Part shown: one piece after another, positions 1 to 8,866 of the stretch
Position numbering within the stretch: position 1 is the first letter of the stretch
How the letters are laid out: every line of letters begins with the position of its first letter
Origin: Marinagarivorans cellulosilyticus
Lineage (GTDB): Bacteria > Pseudomonadota > Gammaproteobacteria > Pseudomonadales > Cellvibrionaceae
Reading direction: 5' to 3'
DNA length: 64,000 nt
Assembly (NCBI RefSeq): GCF_021655555.1
Contig: NZ_AP023086.1
Location: 5,052,685 to 5,116,684, forward strand
Program-made: the position numbers and the translations under genes
The notes under the pieces: model-generated
The model's input: only the letters and a program-made list of their open reading frames with translations
What the model was told of the DNA's origin: nothing
Databases searched by the model: none

Positions 1-604
1 GCTAGAACGTTACAACGCCCCCGACACGTTAAAGTGCCAGCACACCTTTAAGCTGACACAAGGCCATTGCTTATATTCCGATATGGGGCGCATTTTCGCC
101 TCGATTACTGGCGATACAGTTGGCTGGCACGAAACCGTATGCGGCAACAGTCACGCCAGCCACATTAGCGAAAAGTGGGGCGCGCGCGACTATCAAAACG
201 ACCGCAACCAATGGCATCAAAACGGTAACGATGCCTTTTTGGTAGAACTAGCCAAGTACGGCCTAGGCCGCGCCGACATGGCCGCCAACATTAACTTTTT
301 TAGCAAAGTCACCAGCAACGAACAGGGTGATTTACGGCTTGCCGAAGGCAATAGCCCCGTCGGCAGCCAAATTACCCTGCGCTTTGAAATGGACACCCTC
401 GTACTACTTCACAGCTGCCCTCACCCACTAAACACGGCAAGCCATTACCCGCGCCACGAAATCGGCATTGCATTAAGTACCGCCGCGCCGGTCACTAAAG
501 ATGACGAGTGCAAAAATGCCTGCGCCGAAAACCAACGCGGTTTTGCTAATAACGCGCTCTATCACTTGGGCATAGATAGCTTAAGCATGGGGGCGTCACG
601 ATGA
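1..604 (+). CDS. DUF1989 urea-carboxylase-associated protein UAAP1 (probable carboxyguanidine deiminase subunit), 5' truncated
   Basis: The reading frame is open to the left window edge (frame of base 2), so the start lies outside the window; about 200 residues are visible. The sequence has the DUF1989 hallmarks: paired Cys/His positions (ETVCGNSHAS, then a later CKNAC) and an AANINFFSKV core that its neighbour repeats as SHNINFFMNV. In this operon type the first DUF1989 gene is called UAAP1. Published work on related operons showed that the two DUF1989 proteins form a carboxyguanidine deiminase (CgdAB) working between a guanidine carboxylase and allophanate hydrolase. The stop overlaps the next start as ATGA at 601-604, so the two subunits are translationally coupled. 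Family assignment is firm; the substrate (guanidine rather than urea) is inferred from context. Confidence 0.85.
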   Translation, partial: LERYNAPDTLKCQHTFKLTQGHCLYSDMGRIFASITGDTVGWHETVCGNSHASHISEKWGARDYQNDRNQWHQNGNDAFLVELAKYGLGRADMAANINFFSKVTSNEQGDLRLAEGNSPVGSQITLRFEMDTLVLLHSCPHPLNTASHYPRHEIGIALSTAAPVTKDDECKNACAENQRGFANNALYHLGIDSLSMGASR

Positions 605-1242
605 TTATCGCCAGCAAGCTTCAACCCGAAAACGCCATCGAACGCAAAACCGTCGCCGCTGGCGATTACAGCCTTAACTTAATTAAAGCTGGGCAAGTGG
701 TGCGCATCGTGGATTTAGAAGGCAACCAAGCAGCCGATACCTTGTTCTACAACGCCAACAACCCCAGCGAACGCTACAGCGCTACCGATACCCTGCGCGA
801 GCAAGGCAATTTATACCTTACCGCCGGCAGCCAACTGCGCTCTAACGATAACAACGTGATGCTAGAAATTGTGGCCGATACCTGCGGCCGCCACGACACC
901 ATCGGCGGCGCCTGCGCGACGGAATCAAACACCGTGCGTTACGACCTCGAAAAACGCTGCATGCACGCCTGCCGCGATAGCTGGATGTTAGCCATCGCCG
1001 AGCACCCCGAATACGGCATAGCCAAGCGCGATATCAGCCACAACATTAATTTTTTTATGAACGTGCCCGTTACGCCCGAGGGCGGCTTAACGTTTGAAGA
1101 TGGCATTTCGGCCCCCGGCAAATACGTAGAGCTGCAAGCCAAAATGGATATTGTGATGCTGGTCTCCAACTGCCCTCAACTGAACAACCCCTGCAACGGC
1201 TACAACCCTACTGCGATTGAATGGTTGGCTTGGGATGCTTGA
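601..1242 (+). CDS. DUF1989 urea-carboxylase-associated protein UAAP2 (probable carboxyguanidine deiminase subunit)
   Basis: 213 residues, the usual family length, paralogous to the preceding gene. Shared elements are a Cys/His cluster (ADTCGRHDTIGGACATES, then KRCMHAC), the NINFFMNV block and a C-terminal CP motif (VSNCPQLNNPC); these are likely metal ligands and active-site residues. The start ATG overlaps the upstream stop (ATGA), which supports heteromer formation with the first gene. The partner enzymes follow after about 250 bp carrying a repeat element. Expected role: deimination of carboxyguanidine to allophanate in the cytoplasm. The older annotation, 'urea amidolyase-associated protein', carried no known function. 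Confidence 0.87.
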   Translation: MIIASKLQPENAIERKTVAAGDYSLNLIKAGQVVRIVDLEGNQAADTLFYNANNPSERYSATDTLREQGNLYLTAGSQLRSNDNNVMLEIVADTCGRHDTIGGACATESNTVRYDLEKRCMHACRDSWMLAIAEHPEYGIAKRDISHNINFFMNVPVTPEGGLTFEDGISAPGKYVELQAKMDIVMLVSNCPQLNNPCNGYNPTAIEWLAWDA

Positions 1243-1274
1243 GCAAGCAAAAACTCAATAGAGTAACGCGGCTT

Positions 1275-1350
1275 GTGATTTCAGGACGTTGGAGGCATGG
1301 ATGCCGACATAGAGCGTACATGGATGTATTCACAGCGTGCCTGAAATTAC
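1275..1350. repeat. REP-like palindromic element inside the operon
   Basis: A 76-bp element bounded by an 11-bp inverted repeat with one mismatch (GTGATTTCAGG at 1275-1285, CCTGAAATTAC at 1340-1350). It encloses two perfect mini-palindromes with the same GG centre, GGCATGGATGCC (1294-1305) and TACATGGATGTA (1317-1328). It lies in the only gap of the operon. The layout resembles the short dispersed repeats of marine gammaproteobacteria. No second copy was recognised in this window, so the repeat status rests on architecture and general recollection. Confidence 0.5.
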
Positions 1351-1492
1351 AGGCCGCATTGCTCAGCTCCAATGTCCAGCACACTTGCAAACTGACTCAA
1401 CAATATTGATCACAATAAAATGAACAACCCCGCGCGGTGGACGGCCACCTTCAATAGCGCGCCAACTGGGACGACCCAGCGAAGGTTTGAAC

Positions 1493-4400
1493 ATGTTTAA
1501 CACAGTGTTAATCGCCAACCGCGGGGCCATTGCCACCCGCATCATTCGCACACTTAAAGCCATGAAGATTACGGCTGTTGCGGTATATGCCGAATCCGAT
1601 GCCGACAGCCTGCACGTCAAGCACGCCGATATCGCCATACCCCTAGGCGAAGGCGCCGCTGCCGAAACCTACCTTAACATCGATAAAATATTGGCCATCG
1701 CTAAGCAAACCGGCGCGCAAGCTATTCACCCGGGCTATGGCTTTTTGAGCGAAAACGCCGACTTTGTGCGCCGCTGCGAGGCGGAAGGCATTGCCTTTAT
1801 TGGCCCCACCCCCGAGCAAATGTTGGCCTTTGGATTAAAACACCGCGCCCGCGAACTGGCCGAAAAAGCCGGTGTGCCGCTACTGCCCGGCTCCGATTTA
1901 CTCAACGATTTAGAATCCGCCTGCCTAGCCGCCAACAATATTGGCTACCCCGTAATGCTAAAAAGCACCGCCGGTGGTGGTGGTATTGGTATGCAACTGT
2001 GCCATAACGAAGCCACCCTACGCGCCAGCTTTGATTCGGTAAAACGGCTAGGTGCCAACAACTTCGCCGACGATAGCGTATTTTTAGAAAAGTTTATTGC
2101 CAAAGCACGCCACATTGAAGTACAAATATTTGCCGACGGTGCAGGCCAAGCGCTGGCCTTAGGCGAGCGCGATTGTTCTAGCCAAAGGCGCAACCAAAAA
2201 GTGGTAGAAGAATGCCCCGCGCCCAACCTGCGCGATAGCGTGCGCCAGCAACTACACCAAACCGCCGAAACCCTATTAGCCTCGATTAACTATCGCAACG
2301 CTGGAACTGTAGAATTCATTTACGACATGGAAAGCGAACAGTTTTACTTTTTAGAAGTAAATACTCGCTTACAGGTAGAGCACGGCGTTACTGAAGAAGT
2401 CTACGGTGTTGACCTTGTAAAATGGATGATAGAACTGGCCGCAGGTAAAAGCCCTGATCTTACCGCCATCAAACCCCAGCTAACCCCCAAAGGCCACGCC
2501 ATTCAAGTGCGCGTTTACGCCGAAGACCCATACCGCGATTTTCAACCCAGCCCCGGTTTGCTCTCGTATGTTAAATGGCCTGAAGGTGACGGCATCCGCA
2601 TAGACTCCTGGGTGGAATCCGGCATTGAAGTACCACCCTACTTCGACCCCATGCTGGCCAAAGTCATTGTGCACCAGCCCGACCGCGCACAAGCCTTAAA
2701 CGCACTGGCTAACACCTTAGCCGATTGCGATATTTACGGCACCGAAACCAACTTAGGCTATTTGCGCGCATTGGTTGCCGACCCAGTATTGCAACAAGGC
2801 CAAGTACATACCCGCTACCTTAACGACTTTCACTTTACCCCGCTGCGGGTCGATGTACTGAGTGGCGGCACCCAAACAACACTGCAAGATTACCCCGCCC
2901 GGCAAGGCTACTGGGATGTGGGCGTACCGCCTTCTGGCCCGTTTGATAACTACAGCTTTAGGCTAGCCAACCGCGCGCTGGGCAACCCTGCCGATGCCGC
3001 CGCGCTAGAAATTACCCTACAAGGGCCGAGCTTAGTCTTCAGCCAAGCCACCACCATCGCCCTGGCCGGCGCCGCGATTGATGCGCAATTGGATAACACC
3101 CCCGTTGCTCCTTACACCCCCATTACCGTAGCCGCCGGCCAAACCTTGGTATTAGGGCGCATCAAAGAAGCTGGCGCACGGGCCTACCTTGCCGTTGCTG
3201 GAGGCTTTGATTGCCCAGCCTATTTAGGCTCGCGCTCTACCTTCACGTTAGGGCAATTTGGTGGCCATAACGGGCGCGCCTTACGCACAGGCGATGTACT
3301 GCATTTACAGCAACCGGTAGAAGGCGCGCAACCAGCGCAAGAAGCAATACCGGCAACCCTGCAACCACAACTGGGGCACCACCATCACATTCACGTGATC
3401 TACGGCCCACACGGCGCGCCCGACTTTTTTACCGACGACGACATTCAAACCTTTTTTGCGACCCAATGGGAGGTGCACTACAACTCTAGCCGCACCGGTG
3501 TGCGCTTAATTGGCCCCAAACCCCAATGGGCGCGCAAGGATGGTGGCGAAGCCGGCTTGCACCCCTCCAATATTCACGACAACGCTTACGCCTTTGGCAG
3601 CATCGACTTTACCGGAGATATGCCGGTAATCCTCGGCCCCGATGGCCCATCGCTGGGCGGTTTTGTTTGCCCTGCAACAGTGATAACCGCCGATCTATGG
3701 AAGCTAGGCCAACTGCGCGCCGGCGATAAAATTACCTTTGTGCCTACCACACTCAAAAGTGCCGTGCAGCTAGAAGCCGAGCAAACGTTAAGCCTGCAAA
3801 CGTTGCAAACACCTAGCGAGCAGCCCCCTCTAATCACTACAGACATCGGCTCGCCCATACTCAAAACGCTGGCCGCCGAGCGCTTTGGCGACTGCATTGT
3901 TTATCGCGCCGCTGGCGACCACTTCTTACTTGTGGAGTACGGCGAACAAGTACTCGATATTCGCCTGCGCTTTCGCGCCCACGCCTTGATGCAATGGCTG
4001 CAAAAAAATCCATTACCCGGTATGCGCGAACTCACGCCCGGCATTCGCTCGCTGCAAATTCACTACAACAGCCAACAACTGAATATAACGCGCCTGCTGG
4101 ATTACCTAGAGCAAGCCGAGGCCGAGCTAAGCCAGCAGTTGGCTAACCTTGCCGTGCCCTCGCGCATCGTTAATATTCCGCTCAGTTGGGATGACGAAGC
4201 CTGCCAATTGGCCATCAATAAATACAGCCAATCGGTACGAGCCAACGCACCCTGGTGCCCCAGTAACCTTGAATTTATTCGCCGTATTAATGGGCTAGAT
4301 AGCATCGATGATGTGAAGAAGATTGTCTTTGATGCCAGCTATTTGGTGATGGGCTTAGGCGATGTTTACCTGGGTGCGCCGGTTGCCACCCCTATCGACC

Positions 4401-5104
4401 CACGCCACCGTTTAGTCACAACCAAATACAACCCCGCCCGCACGTGGACGGCCGAAAACTCGGTGGGTATTGGTGGCTCATACATGTGTGTTTACGGCAT
4501 GGAAGGCCCCGGTGGGTATCAGTTTGTGGGCCGCACGCTGCAAATGTGGAACCGCTACCGCCAAACCCACGAGTTCAGCCAGCCGTGGCTATTACGCTTT
4601 TTTGACCAGATTCGTTTTTACGAAGTAAGCAACGAAGAACTCAGCAAAATTCGCCGCGACTTCCCACAAGGCCGCTACCCCATCACCATCGAAGAAGCCG
4701 AGTTTTCCCTGGCCGATTACGACACCTTTTTGGCCGACCAAGCCGACAGCATCGAGGGCTTTAAGCACATGCGCCAGCAAGCCTTTGCCGACGAGCTAAG
4801 CAACTGGCACGCCACCGGCCAATTCAATTTCGACGCCCCCGAAGCCGACAGCACAGATAACGACATTACATGGCCAGAAGACGCGATCGTGGTCGATAGC
4901 TCGGTATCCGGCAGCGTTTGGCAGCTTGAAGTAGAAAAGGGTCAAACAGTAGAAGCCGGCCAAACGCTGGTGATTTTGGAATCCATGAAAATGGAAATCC
5001 CCATTTATGCCCCCACAGCCGGAGTCGTTTTAGAAGTACTCCCCAGCAACGGTAGCCGCGTGAATGCCGGCCAAGCATTGGTAATTATTGAGGACCAGCA
5101 ATGA
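1493..5104 (+). CDS. uca: urea/guanidine carboxylase, biotin-dependent (urea amidolyase carboxylase component)
   Basis: About 1203 residues. The ATG at 1493 is chosen because GAAGG at 1481-1485 is correctly spaced for it; a TTG six bases earlier is too close to that site. Domain order: N-terminal biotin carboxylase with ATP-grasp (from FNTVLIANRGAIATR; GGGGIGMQLC loop near 160; EVNTRLQVEHGVTE near 285-300), AHS2/AHS1-type carboxyltransferase region (about 460-1050), and a C-terminal biotinyl domain with the biotin lysine in ESMKMEIP (Lys1166). The family carboxylates urea or guanidine using ATP and bicarbonate, feeding the allophanate hydrolase encoded next (ATGA overlap at 5101-5104). With two DUF1989 genes in the operon, guanidine is the more likely physiological substrate; sequence alone does not settle this. 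Confidence 0.93.
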   Translation: MFNTVLIANRGAIATRIIRTLKAMKITAVAVYAESDADSLHVKHADIAIPLGEGAAAETYLNIDKILAIAKQTGAQAIHPGYGFLSENADFVRRCEAEGIAFIGPTPEQMLAFGLKHRARELAEKAGVPLLPGSDLLNDLESACLAANNIGYPVMLKSTAGGGGIGMQLCHNEATLRASFDSVKRLGANNFADDSVFLEKFIAKARHIEVQIFADGAGQALALGERDCSSQRRNQKVVEECPAPNLRDSVRQQLHQTAETLLASINYRNAGTVEFIYDMESEQFYFLEVNTRLQVEHGVTEEVYGVDLVKWMIELAAGKSPDLTAIKPQLTPKGHAIQVRVYAEDPYRDFQPSPGLLSYVKWPEGDGIRIDSWVESGIEVPPYFDPMLAKVIVHQPDRAQALNALANTLADCDIYGTETNLGYLRALVADPVLQQGQVHTRYLNDFHFTPLRVDVLSGGTQTTLQDYPARQGYWDVGVPPSGPFDNYSFRLANRALGNPADAAALEITLQGPSLVFSQATTIALAGAAIDAQLDNTPVAPYTPITVAAGQTLVLGRIKEAGARAYLAVAGGFDCPAYLGSRSTFTLGQFGGHNGRALRTGDVLHLQQPVEGAQPAQEAIPATLQPQLGHHHHIHVIYGPHGAPDFFTDDDIQTFFATQWEVHYNSSRTGVRLIGPKPQWARKDGGEAGLHPSNIHDNAYAFGSIDFTGDMPVILGPDGPSLGGFVCPATVITADLWKLGQLRAGDKITFVPTTLKSAVQLEAEQTLSLQTLQTPSEQPPLITTDIGSPILKTLAAERFGDCIVYRAAGDHFLLVEYGEQVLDIRLRFRAHALMQWLQKNPLPGMRELTPGIRSLQIHYNSQQLNITRLLDYLEQAEAELSQQLANLAVPSRIVNIPLSWDDEACQLAINKYSQSVRANAPWCPSNLEFIRRINGLDSIDDVKKIVFDASYLVMGLGDVYLGAPVATPIDPRHRLVTTKYNPARTWTAENSVGIGGSYMCVYGMEGPGGYQFVGRTLQMWNRYRQTHEFSQPWLLRFFDQIRFYEVSNEELSKIRRDFPQGRYPITIEEAEFSLADYDTFLADQADSIEGFKHMRQQAFADELSNWHATGQFNFDAPEADSTDNDITWPEDAIVVDSSVSGSVWQLEVEKGQTVEAGQTLVILESMKMEIPIYAPTAGVVLEVLPSNGSRVNAGQALVIIEDQQ

Positions 5105-6912
5105 CACTAGATATGGGTTTTGACGCCCTGAAAAATGCCTACGCCAATACCGAATTAACCCCCGAGCAGGTGATGGCCGATATTCGCCAGCGGGCCAATA
5201 GCTATAGCGATTACAACATTTGGCTGCACCTACTGAGCAAAGCCGAGCAAGCACCGTGGTTAGACGCGCTAGCGCAAAAAGACCCCGCCACCCACCCGCT
5301 GTGGGGCATTCCCTTTGCAATTAAAGACAATATAGACCTTGCCGGCATTCCCACCACCGCCGGTTGCGAGGCGTTTGCCTATACGCCAGAGGCCTCTGCT
5401 CAGGTTGTACAGCAGTTAATTGACGCCGGCGCTATTCCCGTGGGTAAAACCGCACTGGACCAATTCGCCACCGGCCTGAACGGCACCCGCTCAACCATCG
5501 GCCCTTGCCATAACGCCTTTAACCCTGGCTACATTAGTGGTGGTTCTAGCTCGGGCTCGGCGGTCGCGCTCGCTTTAGGGTTATGCAGCTTTAGCTTGGG
5601 CACCGACACTGCCGGCTCTGGCCGCGTGCCCGCGTGCTTCAATAACTTAATTGGCTTAAAACCCAGCCGAGGCTTGCTTAGCGCTAGCGGCTTAGTGCCC
5701 GCGTGCCGCAGCCTAGATTGCATCAGTATTTTTGCCTTTAATACCGACGATGCCAACCAAGCTTTAGCCGCCGCCGAAGGCTTTGACCCCAGCGACGATT
5801 ACAGCAGCGCCAACCCCTTTGGTAACCAAGCCCGCCACTACGGTAAACGCGCAGGGCCACTAACAATCGGCATTATTCCGCAAAGCCAGCTGCAGTTTTT
5901 TGGCGACGACGATTACCAACAAGCCTATGCCGAGACCCTCGAGGCTTTAGCCAGCGAAGGCGTGAACCTTGTCGAGATCGATTACGCCCCCTTTGCCGAA
6001 GCCGCAAAGCTGCTTTACGAAGGCCCTTGGGTCGCCGAGCGTTACTTAGCCACTCAACCCTTAATCGACGATAACCCCGAAGCCATATTCCCCGTAGTGC
6101 GCGAAATTATTGCCCCCGGCGGTGCCCCGCGTGCCACCGATTTATTCACTGCCGAATACCGCCTCAACGGGTTAAAGCGTGCCTGCCAAGCACAAATAGC
6201 CAGCGTGGATTGTTTGCTTACGCCAACGGCAGGGCGGTTATTTACAATAGAAGAAATGCTCGACAAACCGATTAAACGCAATAGCGAGCTGGGCTACTAC
6301 ACCAACTTTATGAACTTGGCCGACTTAGCCTCCATCGCCGTGCCCACCCAATTCACCCCCGCCGGTTTGCCCTTCGGCATTACCTTAGTGGGGCAAGCTT
6401 TTAGTGACCGCGCACTGCTCAGTATTGCCAATCACATTCAAGCCTTATTCCCACTGAATAAAGGCACCCTGCCGTACCCCACCAAGCCCAGTAACACAGC
6501 GCCAACCGCTAACCCTAATACCATTGATGTTTTAGTGTGTGGCGCACACCTGCAGGGCTTACCGCTTAACTGGCAACTGACCGAACGCGGCGCCACCCTA
6601 AAAGCCAAAACCCAAACCGCCCCCCACTATCGCATGTTCGCCCTAGCCGGCGGCCCACCTTTTAGGCCGGGGTTAATTGTGGACAAAGACAAAGGCGCCG
6701 CCATTGAAGTTGAAGTATGGACTATGCCCATACAAGAATTTGGCAGCTTCGTCGCAGGCATTCCGGCGCCCTTAGGGATTGGCAAGGTGGAGCTGGAAAA
6801 CGGCGAATCGGTGTGTGGGTTTATTTGTGAGGGGTATGGGATTGAAGGGGCGCAGGAGGTTACGCATTTTGGCGGCTGGCGGGGGTATTTGGCTGCTCAA
6901 AATAAGTCTTAA
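5101..6912 (+). CDS. atzF: allophanate hydrolase
   Basis: 603 residues, full length for AtzF-type allophanate hydrolase, which splits allophanate into ammonia and CO2. The N-terminal two thirds is an amidase-signature domain with the Ser-cisSer-Lys triad visible: Lys75 (FAIKDNID), Ser149 in GGSSSGS and nucleophile Ser173 in GTDTAGSG. Residues about 450-603 form the C-terminal AtzF domain (start near NTIDVLVCGAHL; later MFALAGGPPFRPGL). The gene is coupled to the carboxylase by an ATGA overlap and is the last visible gene of the operon. Carboxylase and hydrolase are separate proteins here, as in bacteria, rather than fused as in yeast urea amidolyase. Confidence 0.95.
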   Translation: MTLDMGFDALKNAYANTELTPEQVMADIRQRANSYSDYNIWLHLLSKAEQAPWLDALAQKDPATHPLWGIPFAIKDNIDLAGIPTTAGCEAFAYTPEASAQVVQQLIDAGAIPVGKTALDQFATGLNGTRSTIGPCHNAFNPGYISGGSSSGSAVALALGLCSFSLGTDTAGSGRVPACFNNLIGLKPSRGLLSASGLVPACRSLDCISIFAFNTDDANQALAAAEGFDPSDDYSSANPFGNQARHYGKRAGPLTIGIIPQSQLQFFGDDDYQQAYAETLEALASEGVNLVEIDYAPFAEAAKLLYEGPWVAERYLATQPLIDDNPEAIFPVVREIIAPGGAPRATDLFTAEYRLNGLKRACQAQIASVDCLLTPTAGRLFTIEEMLDKPIKRNSELGYYTNFMNLADLASIAVPTQFTPAGLPFGITLVGQAFSDRALLSIANHIQALFPLNKGTLPYPTKPSNTAPTANPNTIDVLVCGAHLQGLPLNWQLTERGATLKAKTQTAPHYRMFALAGGPPFRPGLIVDKDKGAAIEVEVWTMPIQEFGSFVAGIPAPLGIGKVELENGESVCGFICEGYGIEGAQEVTHFGGWRGYLAAQNKS

Positions 6913-7103
6913 ACGATACTCATGCTCCAAGAATTCAGCATCAAACAATTTATACTTACAAGCCAAGTTTGTGCATAGACGTGTCGTTAATTTACATTTA
7001 TATTCTCGCCGCCTCAGCAGCAAATTTTGACACCGTTAAATTGAGGTGCATAGCCTCCAATCTTCGGACACGATTTACCCAAAGGAAAGACAACGGAAAT
7101 GAC

Positions 7104-7724
7104 ATGAACAAGACAATTAATACCCTCTCAATATCAAGCATTTTACTCGCATTAAGTGCATGCGGCTCAGATAACCGTTCAACTGATGATTCCCTGGCGA
7201 GTTCATCCTCTATGTATTCCAATAGTAGCCTGGCCAGTACTAGTAGCTCATCACTGACATCTGCTGATAGTGATTCTTCAGCTAATAACTCAAGCACTCC
7301 AAACAACGCCAACAATATAAGCACCGCTCTTGATGGTGTTTGGTTTAAAGACTGCTTTGCGGAAGACTCATCTGACCCTGATACGTTTTATGACACCGTT
7401 GAAGTAACCTTCGACAACGGTAACGTTTCAACAAATATTCATGTTTACACAGATTCTGACTGCACAAACCCTATGCCATTAGCGCCAAATCCTACAGCCC
7501 AAGGGACTTTCTCTATTGGCGCGAGCTTTACATCCGGTGACGGCATCACCGTGCAAGAACTGGATGTTCACTTAACAGAAGCGAATGGCGCACCTTTCGA
7601 CGAATACTCGTACAATATTTTTTACATTGACGGTGATCAACTGTTTACCGGAGGAGAAGACGCAGAAACCCCCAGCGAACGCCCAACAATGCTGGACTTC
7701 ACATCGGCCTTTATTAAACAGTAA
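7104..7724 (+). CDS. serine-rich lipoprotein of unknown function
   Basis: 206 residues from the ATG at 7104; the reading frame is open further upstream, but only this start places a signal peptide at the N terminus. The signal sequence ends in a lipobox (LLALSAC). Residues about 22-70 are a low-complexity Ser/Asn linker (SSSSMYSNSSLAST), the surface-tether style seen in several lipoproteins of this window. The C-terminal 130 residues contain two cysteines (WFKDCFAEDS and DSDCTNPM) that could pair, and a beta-rich pattern. I recognise no family. A hairpin follows the stop. Confidence 0.75.
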   Translation: MNKTINTLSISSILLALSACGSDNRSTDDSLASSSSMYSNSSLASTSSSSLTSADSDSSANNSSTPNNANNISTALDGVWFKDCFAEDSSDPDTFYDTVEVTFDNGNVSTNIHVYTDSDCTNPMPLAPNPTAQGTFSIGASFTSGDGITVQELDVHLTEANGAPFDEYSYNIFYIDGDQLFTGGEDAETPSERPTMLDFTSAFIKQ

Positions 7725-7750
7725 ATAAAGTTCTGCTCAGTAAAAGTAGT

Positions 7751-7785
7751 AGCCTTCACCCGTAGACTTAAAATGGGTGAAGGCT
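7751..7785. terminator. hairpin after the lipoprotein gene
   Basis: Perfect 11-bp stem AGCCTTCACCC (7751-7761) / GGGTGAAGGCT (7775-7785) with a 13-nt loop, 27 bases after the stop at 7724. There is no clear U-run on the + side, so termination efficiency is uncertain. The rest of the 325-base gap to 8050 shows nothing recognisable. Confidence 0.5.
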
Positions 7786-8049
7786 TAGGCTTAATTCTAG
7801 CGATATTAGTAATATCGATTAATTCACAACCTATCTCGCTGTTATCTATTGCTACATCTAATGCAATCAACCGCCCGCTTGCCAGCGTATAGAGCAAACC
7901 GTCAGTTTCACTCTCGACGAACCAATAGCAAAATGTTCTACTAACGTTTTCTATTCCAAAGATATAAGAAATTTTCTATCTTTATCCCCCTCTATTATCT
8001 AATTTAGCGCTGTCCTTGTAGGCTATTCAATGTACGGAATATATACCCG

Positions 8050-8859
8050 ATGATAACTCCAGTGGAGAAAAAATTAGTACAGGAAAAGAATAAATTTTAT
8101 CTTCTACTAGCGATTTACATTTCCCTTATGCCAATCGGCATAATAATCATTTTAAGCGTTATGTATTATGGCCTGCACATCTACATGATTGTTTTAGGGT
8201 TACTACTGTGCAGCGCATTTATTGTTGGTACTTGGGATTTATGCGCACAGAGAAAGAAGCTTGCGTTCGAGCGTGACCCCGAAAACGTGAAAAGCCCAAA
8301 TCTATTTGATGTCGAAGACATGGAATCGATGTTTGACCATAGCCACTACCCAGACTTTCCAGTGACAGGCTATATATCTGCTATTGTATTTTTTGCCGTG
8401 GGTCTTGGTTTATTCTTCCACCCTGGGCTGGCAATGATGGGGTTTGAAGGCCAAATTAAAGCTAAAAGCTGGCCAACAGTCGAAGGGGTTGTCGTGCATT
8501 CAAGAGTACTCGAACACCCTATACCCAGCACTAATCGCCCGTATAAAGCCGAGCTACTCTTTCGCTATGAAGTAGACGGGAAAAGCTATAACCTCGATGA
8601 GCCCTACAGGGGCCAAAGCCTAAGCTGGCGAGATAACATGAGTGCTTACAAAGAGCGTTCACGCTATAAAACCGGCGCTCCTGTCACTATTCACTACGAG
8701 CCAGGGAATCCTTACAACGCCACTATTGAAGTTAAGTTAAGCATGTGGTCGATTGTGCAATTTTGGATATTGGCTTTTTGTATTTACCTGGGTTTCACTT
8801 TCCTTGCTGGCTCAACGCAGCAAACGTGGCGATTTATACAATCAAGAAAAGATAGATAA
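8050..8859 (+). CDS. DUF3592 integral membrane protein
   Basis: 269 residues. Two hydrophobic segments near the N terminus (about 15-65), one at about 105-130 and one near the C terminus (about 235-258). Between the last two lies a DUF3592-type extracytoplasmic domain (AKSWPTVEGVVVHSRV, then RYEVDGKSY, then GAPVTIHYEPGNPYNATIE). DUF3592 proteins are common and uncharacterised. The gene is convergent with the next one, with only 7 bases between the stops. Stand-alone gene; function unknown. Confidence 0.8.
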   Translation: MITPVEKKLVQEKNKFYLLLAIYISLMPIGIIIILSVMYYGLHIYMIVLGLLLCSAFIVGTWDLCAQRKKLAFERDPENVKSPNLFDVEDMESMFDHSHYPDFPVTGYISAIVFFAVGLGLFFHPGLAMMGFEGQIKAKSWPTVEGVVVHSRVLEHPIPSTNRPYKAELLFRYEVDGKSYNLDEPYRGQSLSWRDNMSAYKERSRYKTGAPVTIHYEPGNPYNATIEVKLSMWSIVQFWILAFCIYLGFTFLAGSTQQTWRFIQSRKDR

Positions 8860-8866
8860 CTTATTT

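Noticed and set aside
1221..1409. Short frames on both strands between UAAP2 and the carboxylase gene
   Set aside because: They run through the hairpin repeat, have no ribosome-binding site and are explained by the repeat element.
1487..1492. TTG start for the carboxylase
   Set aside because: Only one base from the GAAGG site; the ATG at 1493 is correctly spaced.
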